Part shown: positions 18,510 to 28,567 of the stretch, piece by piece | How the letters are laid out: each line of letters opens with the position of its first letter | Numbering within the stretch: position 1 is the stretch's first letter | Source of the DNA: a virus | IMG/VR virus record: IMGVR_UViG_3300013114_000447 | Span: 124,001 to 188,000 of that record | Reading direction: 5' to 3' (one strand) | Length of the DNA: 64,000 nucleotides | Notes under the pieces: generated by a model | The model's database searches: none | What the model was told of the DNA's origin: nothing | The model's input: the letters and a program-made list of their open reading frames with translations, nothing else | Translations under genes and position numbers: made by a program

Positions 18510-18535
18510 AGATACGGGAGTTTTTCCTTCCGTTG

Positions 18536-18543
18536 ACTATTTA
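18536..18543 (+). promoter_or_regulatory. Candidate late promoter, site 6 (ACTATTTA)
   Basis: ACTATTTA starts 38 bases before the tail-tube ATG at 18574, separating tube from sheath transcription. Confidence 0.6.
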
Positions 18544-18573
18544 ATTTTGAAACCTTATAGGAGTACCTAAATC

Positions 18574-19170
18574 ATGCCATTCTGGTCAACCAATCATTCT
18601 AACAACCCCGCGCTAAACGATCCCAAAAGGTCATTTAGATTTGTAGTGCGCTTTAACGGACTTAGCGATAACACGCTTTGGTACGCAAAAACCGCTACAA
18701 AGCCTTCTTTTCAAATCGCTTCGACAGAGCACAAGTATTTGAATCACACCTTTTATTATCCTGGCGCTGTTACGTGGCAGGATGTATCGGTAACATTGGT
18801 CGACCCAGTCGATCCTGACATGGCAGCATCCTTGACAGACATCGTTCAAGCCGGCGGATATAAAATTCCTACCCCGGGCGACAACAGCACGATGACAAAG
18901 GCTAGCGCTTCGACGGCGCTGGGTGTTGTGACGGTCGAGCAGATCGATTCTAACGGAGTCGCCCTCGAAACCTGGACGCTTAACAATGCTTTCATTACTG
19001 AAATTAAGTACGGTGACTTAGAATACGGAAAAGATGATTTAACGGTATTGACGGTTACGATGAAGTACGATTGGGCAACTCTGGAAGCCCGAGGAAAGAG
19101 CATTCGCGATAAGACGACAGCCACTGGCGAGAAGAATAAGTTCTGGTCTGTCGGCGGCGGCAACAGCTAA
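18574..19170 (+). CDS. Tail tube protein, gp19-like
   Basis: 198 residues. The sequence has R-F-V-V-R-F-N-G-L, W-Y-A-K-T-A-T-K-P-S-F, and Y-P-G-A-V-T-W-Q-D-V-S-V-T-L, the typical order for gp19-family tube monomers. The T-L-N-N-A-F-I-T-E-I-K-Y-G-D-L segment late in the protein is also typical. It forms stacked hexamers inside the sheath. It follows the sheath gene, as in T4, and has an AGGAG ribosome site. Confidence 0.92.
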   Translation: MPFWSTNHSNNPALNDPKRSFRFVVRFNGLSDNTLWYAKTATKPSFQIASTEHKYLNHTFYYPGAVTWQDVSVTLVDPVDPDMAASLTDIVQAGGYKIPTPGDNSTMTKASASTALGVVTVEQIDSNGVALETWTLNNAFITEIKYGDLEYGKDDLTVLTVTMKYDWATLEARGKSIRDKTTATGEKNKFWSVGGGNS

Positions 19171-19199
19171 GAATTTTAACAAAGAACAAGAGGTGAATA

Positions 19200-20060
19200 T
19201 TGTCACGCAATAAAGATCGCTTGGGCATGGGTGACACCACCCCAGATAACAGTGGACCCCCACCCCAAGCGTTACAACAAGAAACATCGGGATTCTCATT
19301 TGTGATCCCAACTGAATATGTAGAACTCCCCTCCCAGGGGCGATTCTATCCTGAAGACCACCCATTGCATGGGCAGGAAAGTATTGAGATTAAACAAATG
19401 ACCGCCAAAGAGGAAGATATTTTAACTTCCCGGACACTCCTTAAAAAGGGGGTAGCTCTAGATCGAGTCATTCAGAACTTAATAATGGATAATCGGATCA
19501 ACGCCGATAATGTATTAGTAGGCGACAGAAATGCGATTCTTATTGCTATCCGTTCATCTGCGTATGGAAATATTTATACGACGAAAGTGACGTGTCCTGC
19601 ATGCGAAGCTTCGCAAGATTATTCTTTTGATCTAAACGAGGCGAATGTCTTTGATGGCACCACGGGGGAAACCGATCTGGATATTGTTAACCACGGCGAT
19701 GGGACGTTTGAAACGATCCTTCCCAGTACTCAAGTTACTGCTACTTTTCGACTTTTAATTGGCCGAGATGAAAAGGCCATTTTGAAAGGCGCCCGCAACA
19801 AGCAAAAGAGTTCTTACGAGAAAGCAGTTACAACTCAACTCCGCAATATGATTGTGGCTGTTAATGGTGATGATTCGACCCAGGCCTGTAACTATTTGGT
19901 GGAAAACATTCCGTCTATAGATGCTCGCCATTTGCGACTCGCTTATAAGATGGTAGCTCCCAATATCGATTTAAACCAAGAGTTTAGCTGTGGCGAATGT
20001 GGCCATGATCAGGAAATGGAGGTTCCGCTGACCGCGGACTTTTTTTGGCCTGACCGATGA
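19200..20060 (+). CDS. Baseplate hub protein, gp26-like
   Basis: 286 residues from a TTG start with an AGAGGTG ribosome site at 19188-19194. It matches the T4 gp26-type baseplate family: V-E-L-P-S-Q-G-R-F-Y near the start and I-E-I-K-Q-M-T-A-K-E-E-D-I-L after it. Two cysteine pairs, C-P-A-C at about 131-134 and C-G-E-C at about 263-266, could bind a zinc ion together. It is coupled to the gp51-like gene. Confidence 0.75.
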   Translation: MSRNKDRLGMGDTTPDNSGPPPQALQQETSGFSFVIPTEYVELPSQGRFYPEDHPLHGQESIEIKQMTAKEEDILTSRTLLKKGVALDRVIQNLIMDNRINADNVLVGDRNAILIAIRSSAYGNIYTTKVTCPACEASQDYSFDLNEANVFDGTTGETDLDIVNHGDGTFETILPSTQVTATFRLLIGRDEKAILKGARNKQKSSYEKAVTTQLRNMIVAVNGDDSTQACNYLVENIPSIDARHLRLAYKMVAPNIDLNQEFSCGECGHDQEMEVPLTADFFWPDR

Positions 20061-20064
20061 ATAT

Positions 20065-20292
20065 GTGGAGAACGTGTATGAGCAGTTCTTCTTCTTAAAA
20101 TATTCAGGCGGTTGGTCATTTACGGAAGCTTATAATCTTCCCGTAGGTCTTAGGACGTGGTTCGTAGAACGTCTCGTAAGACAGCTTGAGGCAGAATCGG
20201 ACGCAATCGAAAAAGCTTCTCAGGGCGGCAAAGGCTCCAATATCCAGACTTTAACGCCTTTTAACCAGCCCACTGCACCTACGAAGTATTAA
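20065..20292 (+). CDS. Baseplate hub assembly protein, gp51-like
   Basis: 75 residues from GTG at 20065 (GTG at 20074 is also possible). The core F-F-L-K-Y-S-G-G-W-S-F-T-E-A-Y-N-L-P and R-T-W-F-V-E-R-L is the conserved gp51-type motif. It starts 4 bases after the gp26-like stop, so coupling probably replaces a clear ribosome site. T4 gp51 is needed for hub assembly. A good terminator follows immediately. Confidence 0.72.
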   Translation: MENVYEQFFFLKYSGGWSFTEAYNLPVGLRTWFVERLVRQLEAESDAIEKASQGGKGSNIQTLTPFNQPTAPTKY

Positions 20293-20293
20293 G

Positions 20294-20319
20294 AGACAGG
20301 CATGCCCTGTCTTTTTTTT
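20294..20319 (+). terminator. Terminator after gp51-like gene
   Basis: AGACAGG and CCTGTCT arms have a 5-base loop (CATGC) and are followed by a run of seven T residues. Confidence 0.88.
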
Positions 20320-20325
20320 ATGCAA

Positions 20326-20333
20326 ACTATTTA
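20326..20333 (+). promoter_or_regulatory. Candidate late promoter, site 7 (ACTATTTA)
   Basis: ACTATTTA lies just after the terminator and starts 39 bases before the tape-measure ATG at 20365. Confidence 0.62.
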
Positions 20334-20364
20334 CTGAAGACGCTAGATCCCGGGAACTTAATAT

Positions 20365-23103
20365 ATGGCCGCGCCCACCAAGGAAGAACTACGAAGACAA
20401 CAGGAGGCTGTTGAACTTGCCAGAGAAGAACTTGAGCTTCTTAAAGCAAAGAAAGCCGCCGGCGATGATGTTGAAAGACAACTCCGGGACGCTCAAGGGG
20501 TCCTGACACAGAACCTCGATAAGGTGCGCGCAACTCAAGAGGCGCGCCGAAAGGAATCAACCGCCATCGAGGAACAAATTGATCTCCTTAAGCAACAGGA
20601 AGACCAGATCAGGACCTTGGGGCGAAGCCTTGAAAACAATCAGATGCTGCATGAGAATCAAATCGAACAGCAGCAGAAAATAATCGAGAAAGCACGCGAA
20701 CAAATTTCTCTTCAAGACAAAAACACAGAGGCCGGCAAGAAGGCGATTCGCGTCCAGGAGTCGGCCATCAAAAACGCCCAGGAAAGACTAGAGCTAGCGC
20801 AAGAGCAAAACGCGGCCGCCGGTCGAGCCAATGATCTTATCAAGTCGCAACTGGGAGGAACAACCCAGCTAACCAACGCTATGGAGGAATATGCGGAAGC
20901 CAGCAAAGCTGGACAAGGAAGCATGTATTTGCTGGCGAAAGCTACCGAGAAATCTGCAGGTGCATTTAACTTTATGCTTAGTTCTATTAAGAGCATGGTA
21001 ATGGGCGCCCACATTGCCGAAAAGCAATTTGAAAAAACTTTCCAACTTCCTGCAGAATATACCACACGTTTGCATGAGAATTATAAAGCTTTAAATGAGT
21101 ATGGCGTATCTGCTGAAGAAGCAGCAACAGCAACCGGAGATCTTGTAACGAATGTGACCGAATTCACAATGGCCAGCGGAACCCAGCAAGACTCACTCGT
21201 AAAGACCACCGCACTTCTCGCCGAAACCGGCATTGCATCCGCCGATGTGGCAAAGGGTGTTCAAACGTCTATGAAGATGTTTGGACAGTCGATTAAAGGC
21301 GCAGAAACCACAGCCTTAGAATTAGCTGCTGTTGCACGCGAACTTCAAGTGGTGCCCGGAGAAATGGCTGCGCAGTATGCCGCTATGGGACCACAACTGG
21401 CCAAATTCGGCCAGGAGGGTATTTCTACATTCAAAGAACTCTCCCGTATCCAAAAGCTGACAGGCATGGAAATGGGCAAAGTCCTGCAAATCGCCAACAA
21501 ATTCGATACGTTCGAAGATGCTGCTACAGCGACTGGAAAGCTCAATGCTGCATTAGGTGGTAACTTTGTTAACGCGATGGATATGATGATGGACACCGAT
21601 CCGGCCTCTCGTTTCGAGACCATTCGCGGCGCCATCGAGCAAGCAGGACTTTCGTTTGATACGATGTCTTATTATCAAAAGCAATTTTATACTGACGCGT
21701 TGGGCTTGTCGGATGTAGGCGATTTAGCTTTAATGTTGAGCGGCCGCACCGATTTAATGACCGACGCCACAAACGCATCTGCCGAGTCCTATGAGCAACA
21801 AGCGGAAAGGGCGAAATCAGTTCAAAATATCCAAGAACAGCTTCAAAACATTTTGGCAGACAATGCGGATGAATTTTTGAAACTGGCCACTATGGCCGCC
21901 AAGTTCTTACACTTCCTTAGTGATAATATGTGGATAGTAAAAACGTTTACAGCGGTGTTAGGGGCCCTGAAAGTAATGCAAGTTGCATCTGCTATAACCA
22001 CTGGCGCATTGTCAGTAGCCAACTTTCTGATGAAGGAATCTATGAGCAAGTCCAAAAAGGAGGCAATTCAATCAGGAGTTGCCCTAGGTGTTTTTGCCTT
22101 GGCTCTCGGTCTCATCGCCGCCGCAATGTTCATGAAGTCACCCTCTCTTCTGGTTATAGAACTCGTTGCTCTTGCAGGAGCCCTTTGGTTAACCTCTAAA
22201 ATCTTGAGTAAAGCAACCCCCGCAATGACGGCCGCCGGCGCCGGCATGGCCGCTTTTGGAGTTGGTTTGTGGGCGGTTATACCGCCTATCGCAATTCTTA
22301 TTGTGTCTGTGGCAATATTGGCCGCTGGAATTGGCTATATGGCCTCCAGTTTTGGCGAAATGTTTAATGCGCTGAGCCCGGAAAAAATGGCACTCGTAAC
22401 CACATTTCTTTTATCATTTGGGTTAGGAGCTATAGGAATGGTAGCTGCAGGCGTCGGACTTATAGCATTTGCGATAGGAATGGGCGCCCTCGCATTTGCT
22501 CTAAAATTTATTGCCACAGATGATTTGACAGCTATTGCCACAATCATGGAATCTATCGGAGAAATTCCTACTGGAGGGATGGGTGATTCCGCTAGCGGTA
22601 TTCGCGGTATTGCTACGGCTATTGATGAGATTTCTATAGATAGTTTGAGCGCCCTTGAAAAAACGGCGGCAGCTTTTAGCAGCTTAGGAAGCGCTGTTAG
22701 AGGCGCCCTGGTCCCCCTGCAAAGCTTAATGACTAGCATGTCCGCCCTACAAACAGACAACATTGCCGGCTTATCCACAGCACTACAAGGGACTGCAGAC
22801 GCGATCAGTGATATCCCCGTAATGAAAACAATGGTTTTGACGCTAGGCTTTGGAGCGATGGCTTTAGCTGCCACATCTCTGAAACCGATTGCCCTAGCCT
22901 TTGCTGCGGGAGGAGGCGGCGCCGCCGCTGGTCGCGCTTCGACCGCAGCCGCTCGCCCTGCTACCGGTGCACCCGGCGCAGGCGGAGGAACTTCCGCACA
23001 AAATATTACAGTTCGTCTTGAATTAGACGGCAAACTTTTGGAAGAGAAAGTAGTTAAGATAATGGGCGATCAGTACAAGCCTATTTTTGCAGGACAAGGA
23101 TAA
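20365..23103 (+). CDS. Tail tape measure protein
   Basis: 912 residues. The first 150 are coiled coil rich in Glu, Gln and Arg. Residues 160-500 are helical (tape-measure-like A-E-T-G and V-A-K-G-V-Q segments). From about residue 520 to 720 there are four hydrophobic segments, including A-I-G-M-V-A-A-G-V-G-L-I-A-F, that would cross or fuse with the host membrane after ejection. The C-terminus is Gly/Ala-rich, then a short beta segment. The protein sets tail length. Position between tube/hub genes and baseplate genes agrees. Confidence 0.85.
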   Translation: MAAPTKEELRRQQEAVELAREELELLKAKKAAGDDVERQLRDAQGVLTQNLDKVRATQEARRKESTAIEEQIDLLKQQEDQIRTLGRSLENNQMLHENQIEQQQKIIEKAREQISLQDKNTEAGKKAIRVQESAIKNAQERLELAQEQNAAAGRANDLIKSQLGGTTQLTNAMEEYAEASKAGQGSMYLLAKATEKSAGAFNFMLSSIKSMVMGAHIAEKQFEKTFQLPAEYTTRLHENYKALNEYGVSAEEAATATGDLVTNVTEFTMASGTQQDSLVKTTALLAETGIASADVAKGVQTSMKMFGQSIKGAETTALELAAVARELQVVPGEMAAQYAAMGPQLAKFGQEGISTFKELSRIQKLTGMEMGKVLQIANKFDTFEDAATATGKLNAALGGNFVNAMDMMMDTDPASRFETIRGAIEQAGLSFDTMSYYQKQFYTDALGLSDVGDLALMLSGRTDLMTDATNASAESYEQQAERAKSVQNIQEQLQNILADNADEFLKLATMAAKFLHFLSDNMWIVKTFTAVLGALKVMQVASAITTGALSVANFLMKESMSKSKKEAIQSGVALGVFALALGLIAAAMFMKSPSLLVIELVALAGALWLTSKILSKATPAMTAAGAGMAAFGVGLWAVIPPIAILIVSVAILAAGIGYMASSFGEMFNALSPEKMALVTTFLLSFGLGAIGMVAAGVGLIAFAIGMGALAFALKFIATDDLTAIATIMESIGEIPTGGMGDSASGIRGIATAIDEISIDSLSALEKTAAAFSSLGSAVRGALVPLQSLMTSMSALQTDNIAGLSTALQGTADAISDIPVMKTMVLTLGFGAMALAATSLKPIALAFAAGGGGAAAGRASTAAARPATGAPGAGGGTSAQNITVRLELDGKLLEEKVVKIMGDQYKPIFAGQG

Positions 23104-23109
23104 TAATTA

Positions 23110-24231
23110 ATGTCTAGTGGCAACAACGATAACAACAACGATAAGCCTATTGGCTCCCACTGGTTTAGCAGTACTAAATTAAAGAGGAATGGTGGTGGAG
23201 TTGATCGCACATTCCCTCCGGACGAACTATATCAAAACAGGAGTGTTTATGGACCCGATGGCTCCGATATGCTCGCCAACAAAGGGTTTGTCATTGATAT
23301 TAAACATGTTCCCAGCGGCCGCAGCTTGTTTTTTAAAGCTTTTATTGAAAATTACGTCGAAACTTATTCTCCGGACTGGAACTCAGAAACGGTTTATGGG
23401 CGCATGGATCCCATTTATCAGTTTAAGAACACGACACGTACTATTTCTCTGGCGTTAAAGATCCCTGCTGCCACCCAGAGCGAAGCTTACGAAAATCTCG
23501 CCAAGGTACAAGCGTTGGCACAATTTTTATATCCCACATATTTGGAACGAGGATCTGCTACCACTATCGCCCAATCGCCTCTTTTGAGATTGGGGGTGAT
23601 GAACTTGGCCAGAGCCCAGGCCCCAGGCGCCGGCCCAGAAACTTATTCTAACCCTCAAGCATATCATACTTCTAAAGATGGGTTATTGGGGATCTTAAAA
23701 TCGCTTACCATTAATCATAATTTGTCCGGCGAAGCCGGTGTTATCGAGAGAGGTCCCACTGGAGGCAATCTTTTGCCAAAACTTATCGAGATTAATTTTG
23801 ACTTTGATGTGATCCACGAGCACTCATTAGGGTGGGATAGGGAAAACAATTTCCACCAACCTGCATTCCCATATGGGCTTGACTTTGAGGGCTCTTCCCC
23901 TATAAGTAAGGACGCTAACGACGAGCGCACCCTAAACATGACGGTCATGGTCGCGAATTTGGAGGCAGAAGACGACTTAAAGTCCGACTATTACATGTCC
24001 CCCGATCAACTTACAGCGAACGCCGAAGCACGCTATGCGGCGTTGGTGCCTAGACCCACTATTACACGCATTGAGGGCTCCAATATAGATGCTGAAGGAG
24101 CCCCCAAAATGTACGAATACGAGAGCGACGTGGGAAGAGCAGCGACAGAATTGGCACTGCACACAGGCGAATATGATAAATCTGGATTCGACTCTACCAC
24201 TTTCGATAAATCTTGGGAACCAGGAGAATAA
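23110..24231 (+). CDS. Baseplate tail-tube junction protein, gp48/gp54-like
   Basis: 373 residues. Central features are V-E-T-Y-S-P-D-W-N and V-Y-G-R-M-D-P-I-Y-Q-F, then R-T-I-S-L-A-L-K-I-P and L-A-Q-F-L-Y-P-T-Y. I associate these with proteins of T4-like phages that cap the baseplate and start tube polymerisation. The last 120 residues include a strand-rich region and a polar tail. It starts 6 bases after the tape-measure stop. Whether it equals gp48 or gp54 is not resolved. Confidence 0.6.
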   Translation: MSSGNNDNNNDKPIGSHWFSSTKLKRNGGGVDRTFPPDELYQNRSVYGPDGSDMLANKGFVIDIKHVPSGRSLFFKAFIENYVETYSPDWNSETVYGRMDPIYQFKNTTRTISLALKIPAATQSEAYENLAKVQALAQFLYPTYLERGSATTIAQSPLLRLGVMNLARAQAPGAGPETYSNPQAYHTSKDGLLGILKSLTINHNLSGEAGVIERGPTGGNLLPKLIEINFDFDVIHEHSLGWDRENNFHQPAFPYGLDFEGSSPISKDANDERTLNMTVMVANLEAEDDLKSDYYMSPDQLTANAEARYAALVPRPTITRIEGSNIDAEGAPKMYEYESDVGRAATELALHTGEYDKSGFDSTTFDKSWEPGE

Positions 24232-24240
24232 CATTAACCT

Positions 24241-24582
24241 ATGGCATCACGATACTCAAAATACAGAATTATTAATAACGGCTTTAGCGGTTATGAATTC
24301 TTGCGCAAAGAACGCGGGATCAAAAACATCCGCCAATACGAGACCCCCTATATTTATAACCCCACCGCAGCAGAACGCGGCACCCTACAGACCACCAATC
24401 ATATGTGGAAATACGGAGATCGTTTATATCGCTTAGCCGATCAATACTATCAAGATACTCGCTACTGGTGGGTCATTGCACTCTATAATGGTTATGCCAC
24501 CGAAGCCGACATTAGGATCGGCAGCACATTAACCATTCCGCTTGATATCGAAGCAGCGCTTAAAGTCATGAGGGCTTACTGA
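24241..24582 (+). CDS. Baseplate wedge protein, gp53/LysM-like
   Basis: 113 residues. The sequence has W-K-Y-G-D-R-L-Y-R-L-A-D-Q-Y-Y, then W-W-V-I-A-L-Y-N-G, then G-S-T-L-T-I-P-L, which is the order of a LysM fold with a final I-P-L strand. T4 gp53 has a LysM-like domain and joins wedges to the hub; this version is reduced to that domain plus a short arm. It starts 9 bases after the previous stop. Confidence 0.72.
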   Translation: MASRYSKYRIINNGFSGYEFLRKERGIKNIRQYETPYIYNPTAAERGTLQTTNHMWKYGDRLYRLADQYYQDTRYWWVIALYNGYATEADIRIGSTLTIPLDIEAALKVMRAY

Positions 24583-24583
24583 A

Positions 24584-27500
24584 ATGGCTGGCGGAGGAGG
24601 CGATTTTTCGGACATCACCGGCGGCCCGGCAACGGAAGACCAGAGCATGAGCGAGTGGGAAAGATGGCAACGCGACAACAGGAATGCGAGCGCAATAGAA
24701 AAAAAGCGCGCCTTCTTACGGATCGAGGGAAATCTGGACGACGATGAAGTCGATCAGGCGCTAGCTGCCGTCGATGCACACATTCGCGCTGCGACTCTTT
24801 ATTATGATGAGGTCGAGAAGTGTGTACGGCAAATCAAATTAAATGAAGAAAAAGCTTGTGAATCTTACCAAAAACTTAAAGTTATCTGGGATAAGAATTT
24901 TACCGATACTGATAATCCACGCGGCCATGATGAAGCCTGGACGTCCGAGGCTGGCGCCTTCAATATTACGCTGGAGGCCGCGGACTCTTCGGCGCCGTTC
25001 ACCCGCCATGGCGAAGAGGTGTCGGCGGCAAATAGATTAGCTATTTCTCTAAAAAATAGTTCTGTTGATAGCCAAATGGCGGCACAATTTTTTGGGGGTG
25101 TTTATTTTTATGCTCGTTCAATGGCTGAAAATTCTGCATTTTGTGCAGACTCTCATCGTTCTGGCACGCCGGGCAATATCGCGCGGGGAGAACGCCTTAA
25201 GTGGCACCATTACGTCACCGGCGAGAGCGACGCTGGTGAGCTTGGACAGAGCGAATATGATTCTGGCACGCTCACCCTCAAAACCGGCCAAGTGATGCCG
25301 AATGCTCTCAAAGAGGAGTATCAAAGAACCGATGTCACCAACGAACAGCGCAAAGGCATTAAAACTCTCATCCAGCACGCTGGAACCTTCCACGCACACG
25401 CGCATCAAGCTTTTTGGGCTCAACTGGGCGCCCAGGAGGTCGAACAAAGAGAGGGTTCGGCCTGGGAGCGCGCGGTACAGCTTTCTTATTACTTTACCTC
25501 GGGCGCCGGCGCGCGCGATCAGGTTGCCGCATTTGCCGATGATAGCTATGCCCAAGGACTCTCCCAGGCGCAGGCAACAGATCCCAGCGTCACAGTCCCG
25601 CGCGGCGCACGATCATGGAAGAATGGCACACTTGCCGAAATGGCTAGTCAGGCAAGGGCTGCCTTGCGGAGGCTCATCGCGGCCGATATTAATAGAGCAG
25701 CCAACGAAGAACTTCTTAACGATCTTGGGGGACTCCTGGGTCAGTTCTCTCTCTTCGCCAGGAACATAGCCGCGGGCTATGGGTGTTGGTCGGAGCAATC
25801 CCGGATCTTTGCCAATGCTCAGCAAGATTATAACGAGGCGATAGTAGCGCTAGCCGGCGGCGGTCAGGGGCCCCTTGCATATGCCGCGGCTCTGGTCCGC
25901 GGCGACGGATGGGACGGTCTTAATGATTCTCTGATCGACATGCTTGACGATAGCCATAGTGCCTCTACCTATGCTGCGATGGATCGCCAGCGAACTATTT
26001 TTAATGAGCAATGCTTTTTACTTTCTTATATTTCCGATATTGCTGATCACAAAAAACGTCGGGACAGCACTGCGCCGCGTTCTGGCTCCATAGCAGCTAG
26101 CTGCGGTACCGGCGCGACTCCCGGCAAGGGAGTGCCTTATTTAGGGGAAGCCGGCAACTCTACTTTATTAGTTGATGGAGACTCTTATGGGTTTCTTAAC
26201 AAGCTCACGCAGACTGGTGATCAAAAAGTTTTCTTTAATATGAAAAGTGATGTCCTTAATCACTTGCAGCCAATGATTCGGCTGTTTAAAGTAGCCTACG
26301 ACAGTGATAACGAAACCACAGAACAAGAGTTTATTTTTAAGTCTTGGGGCGCGCCAAATCTTCAAGAAGTGTTGAAAAGAAAAGAACAACGCGGCTTTGG
26401 AGTGGGAGTAAAAAGCTTTGATTTTTCGTATGAAGGAAATAATCCTTTTGCTGTTAAAAAGAGCATTAAAGCCACTTTAAAGATCTTTGCTAATAGTATG
26501 TCTGAATTATTTGATGTGCACAATGGGATTAGTTATAGTGATTTAGCTCTCAAGACCACACAACCTACTCAGAGCAACAATGATTGCGCGACTATTGCTG
26601 CTGGAGGTTTTGTCACCGCCATAGGGCAACATTCGGCGCTTGAAGAAGCCAATTTAGATAAATTAAACTTTAGGCTTAAGGCCGTTGTTGGCTGGGCGCG
26701 CCCCTCTGGTCAAGGTCCTTGGAGCACGATGAGCAGTCTCACGAGCGATCCAAATCGTAATAGTAACAACTTACGAGATGCCATTTATCAATCTTACACT
26801 ACTTTAAACTTAACGCCTACCGTTCATAATTTTGAATTTGATGATATGGGGCGTGTCATCTTTACTATTGAATATCTGGCATTTGTAGACGATTATTACG
26901 ATAGCCCGGCATTTAATATTTTTGCCGGCACTGACACAACCATCGAACAAATTATAAGAAATTTACAAATAGAGTTCTATAATCGCAATTGCAAATCCGA
27001 AGAAGCAAGCAACGTTAAAAAAACTCTCGCTGACAGGGCTGCAGCAGAAAAAAGCCAAGCGCTTACTTCTTTAATAGAAAACCTAAAAGGCAAAAAACGA
27101 ATTTATTATATAAAACTTCCGTGGTCCGAAGTGGCAGAGTTTAACTCGGCCGGCCCTTTCTACAATTGGAATGCGGGGGAGGGTGCTGGAGAAGCTTTTC
27201 AAATACAAAGCGATAGTGAAAATGATGCTAGCCTAGCGGCCGAAATGGCGACTGCCTTTGACTCTTATAATTTTGCAGATGCGGGAGTCGGCTCTGAGAG
27301 TGAAGAGGCGAATGTTTTTAAGGCATCCCTTCTTGTAGAGAATCCAGAAACAATAAACCTTTCCTTCTTCTATATAAGCGATTTGATCGATACGATTTTA
27401 GAATCACTCGAAAAGGAGCTTTCAACGTTGGGCGACCGTCTTTCGGATCGACTGTCAACGGAAGGCTCAGATATTACGCGTTGTCAAGTTACAATGGCAG

Positions 27501-28558
27501 TTGATAAATATACTCGGGCTTATAAGAATTTTAAAAAATTAAGAATTTTATTAGGCCCGGTGGAGTTTGTGAATCAAGGCGATCAAGGTACACGAGTCTT
27601 AGGAGGCGCGAGTGCGATGGTAAACTTCGGTGACATACCTATTTCAGTTCGGTATTTTCTGGAATATCTTGCGGACCAGATGTTGAAAAAAGAGAGAAGC
27701 ACGTATACTCTTACGAGTTTTCTTAATGACTTGTTTAACAAGCTCATAAGAGACTTCTTAAACGATGAAACTTGTTTTGATTGGAGTATTAAACAAAGAG
27801 TACGGGTTAATCAAGCAGTTATAACGAGTTATCCGCAACAAGCCGATGGGCTTGATGAAATCGCTGCTAGTATGAAAGCCGCGGGTAAAGCTCGGATCTC
27901 CTTATCGACCTTATCGATGCCCATTTTAAACATCTCCGGCCGCGGCCCAATCTCTTCGCCCGACGTTGCGGACGAAGTCAACTATTTTGTTTATTTTGCA
28001 GGACGTACTGCACCCGCAGAGCGCATGCAAGGAAACAAGCGAGATGATGAAAATGCCGGAATCTTTCACTATCAACTTGGCCGCGGCGAAGGACTCATTA
28101 AAAACATTAAACTCAGTAAAACTGATTCGCGTGGTTTGGCAGAGGTTAGATTCGAACAAGATGGCTATGACGGCTTAAAACAATTGCGTGTCGTGTACGA
28201 TACCGAAATCGATTCTTATTCTAATGTTAAAACCTATCCAGGGACTTACATATATGTGGATCCGCGCGGCTTTGCGCCCGATATGAGAGCGGGAGGAACT
28301 GCTACAGAATTTGGCTTGACAGACTTAGGTATTGGCGGTTATTATATGATAGTAAAATCTTCGCATACTTTTGCAGCAGGTCAAGCTGAATCTAAAATTT
28401 ATGCTAAGTGGGTCAATGCCATAGAAAACTCCGCAATTCAAGCTGAAAGAGCTACAGCTACAGGGAACCCGGATGCAGCCACAACAGGGCCGGCACAATG
28501 TCACAGCGCCTTAGCCAATCGAAATGACAATGCCGAGGAAGAGGTGGTGAATCCTTAA
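24584..28558 (+). CDS. Very large baseplate/tail structural protein
   Basis: 1324 residues, the longest gene of the tail cluster, starting 1 base after the gp53-like stop. The first 500 residues are acidic and helical (for example residues 55-120 and 350-430). Residues 540-700 contain a beta region with V-K-S-F-D-F-S-Y-E-G-N-N-P-F and K-A-T-L-K-I-F-A, as in baseplate proteins that pack on the tube. The last 350 are beta-rich with G-T-Y-I-Y-V-D-P-R-G-F and Y-Y-M-I-V-K-S-S-H, resembling hub proteins of contractile tails. The exact baseplate identity is not recognised. Confidence 0.6.
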   Translation: MAGGGGDFSDITGGPATEDQSMSEWERWQRDNRNASAIEKKRAFLRIEGNLDDDEVDQALAAVDAHIRAATLYYDEVEKCVRQIKLNEEKACESYQKLKVIWDKNFTDTDNPRGHDEAWTSEAGAFNITLEAADSSAPFTRHGEEVSAANRLAISLKNSSVDSQMAAQFFGGVYFYARSMAENSAFCADSHRSGTPGNIARGERLKWHHYVTGESDAGELGQSEYDSGTLTLKTGQVMPNALKEEYQRTDVTNEQRKGIKTLIQHAGTFHAHAHQAFWAQLGAQEVEQREGSAWERAVQLSYYFTSGAGARDQVAAFADDSYAQGLSQAQATDPSVTVPRGARSWKNGTLAEMASQARAALRRLIAADINRAANEELLNDLGGLLGQFSLFARNIAAGYGCWSEQSRIFANAQQDYNEAIVALAGGGQGPLAYAAALVRGDGWDGLNDSLIDMLDDSHSASTYAAMDRQRTIFNEQCFLLSYISDIADHKKRRDSTAPRSGSIAASCGTGATPGKGVPYLGEAGNSTLLVDGDSYGFLNKLTQTGDQKVFFNMKSDVLNHLQPMIRLFKVAYDSDNETTEQEFIFKSWGAPNLQEVLKRKEQRGFGVGVKSFDFSYEGNNPFAVKKSIKATLKIFANSMSELFDVHNGISYSDLALKTTQPTQSNNDCATIAAGGFVTAIGQHSALEEANLDKLNFRLKAVVGWARPSGQGPWSTMSSLTSDPNRNSNNLRDAIYQSYTTLNLTPTVHNFEFDDMGRVIFTIEYLAFVDDYYDSPAFNIFAGTDTTIEQIIRNLQIEFYNRNCKSEEASNVKKTLADRAAAEKSQALTSLIENLKGKKRIYYIKLPWSEVAEFNSAGPFYNWNAGEGAGEAFQIQSDSENDASLAAEMATAFDSYNFADAGVGSESEEANVFKASLLVENPETINLSFFYISDLIDTILESLEKELSTLGDRLSDRLSTEGSDITRCQVTMAVDKYTRAYKNFKKLRILLGPVEFVNQGDQGTRVLGGASAMVNFGDIPISVRYFLEYLADQMLKKERSTYTLTSFLNDLFNKLIRDFLNDETCFDWSIKQRVRVNQAVITSYPQQADGLDEIAASMKAAGKARISLSTLSMPILNISGRGPISSPDVADEVNYFVYFAGRTAPAERMQGNKRDDENAGIFHYQLGRGEGLIKNIKLSKTDSRGLAEVRFEQDGYDGLKQLRVVYDTEIDSYSNVKTYPGTYIYVDPRGFAPDMRAGGTATEFGLTDLGIGGYYMIVKSSHTFAAGQAESKIYAKWVNAIENSAIQAERATATGNPDAATTGPAQCHSALANRNDNAEEEVVNP

Positions 28559-28567
28559 GGAATAGAA

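Noticed and set aside
22335-23033. Minus-strand open frame of 232 codons
   Set aside because: It is the antisense of the Ala/Gly-rich tape-measure C-terminus. Codon bias of the sense gene explains the lack of stops.
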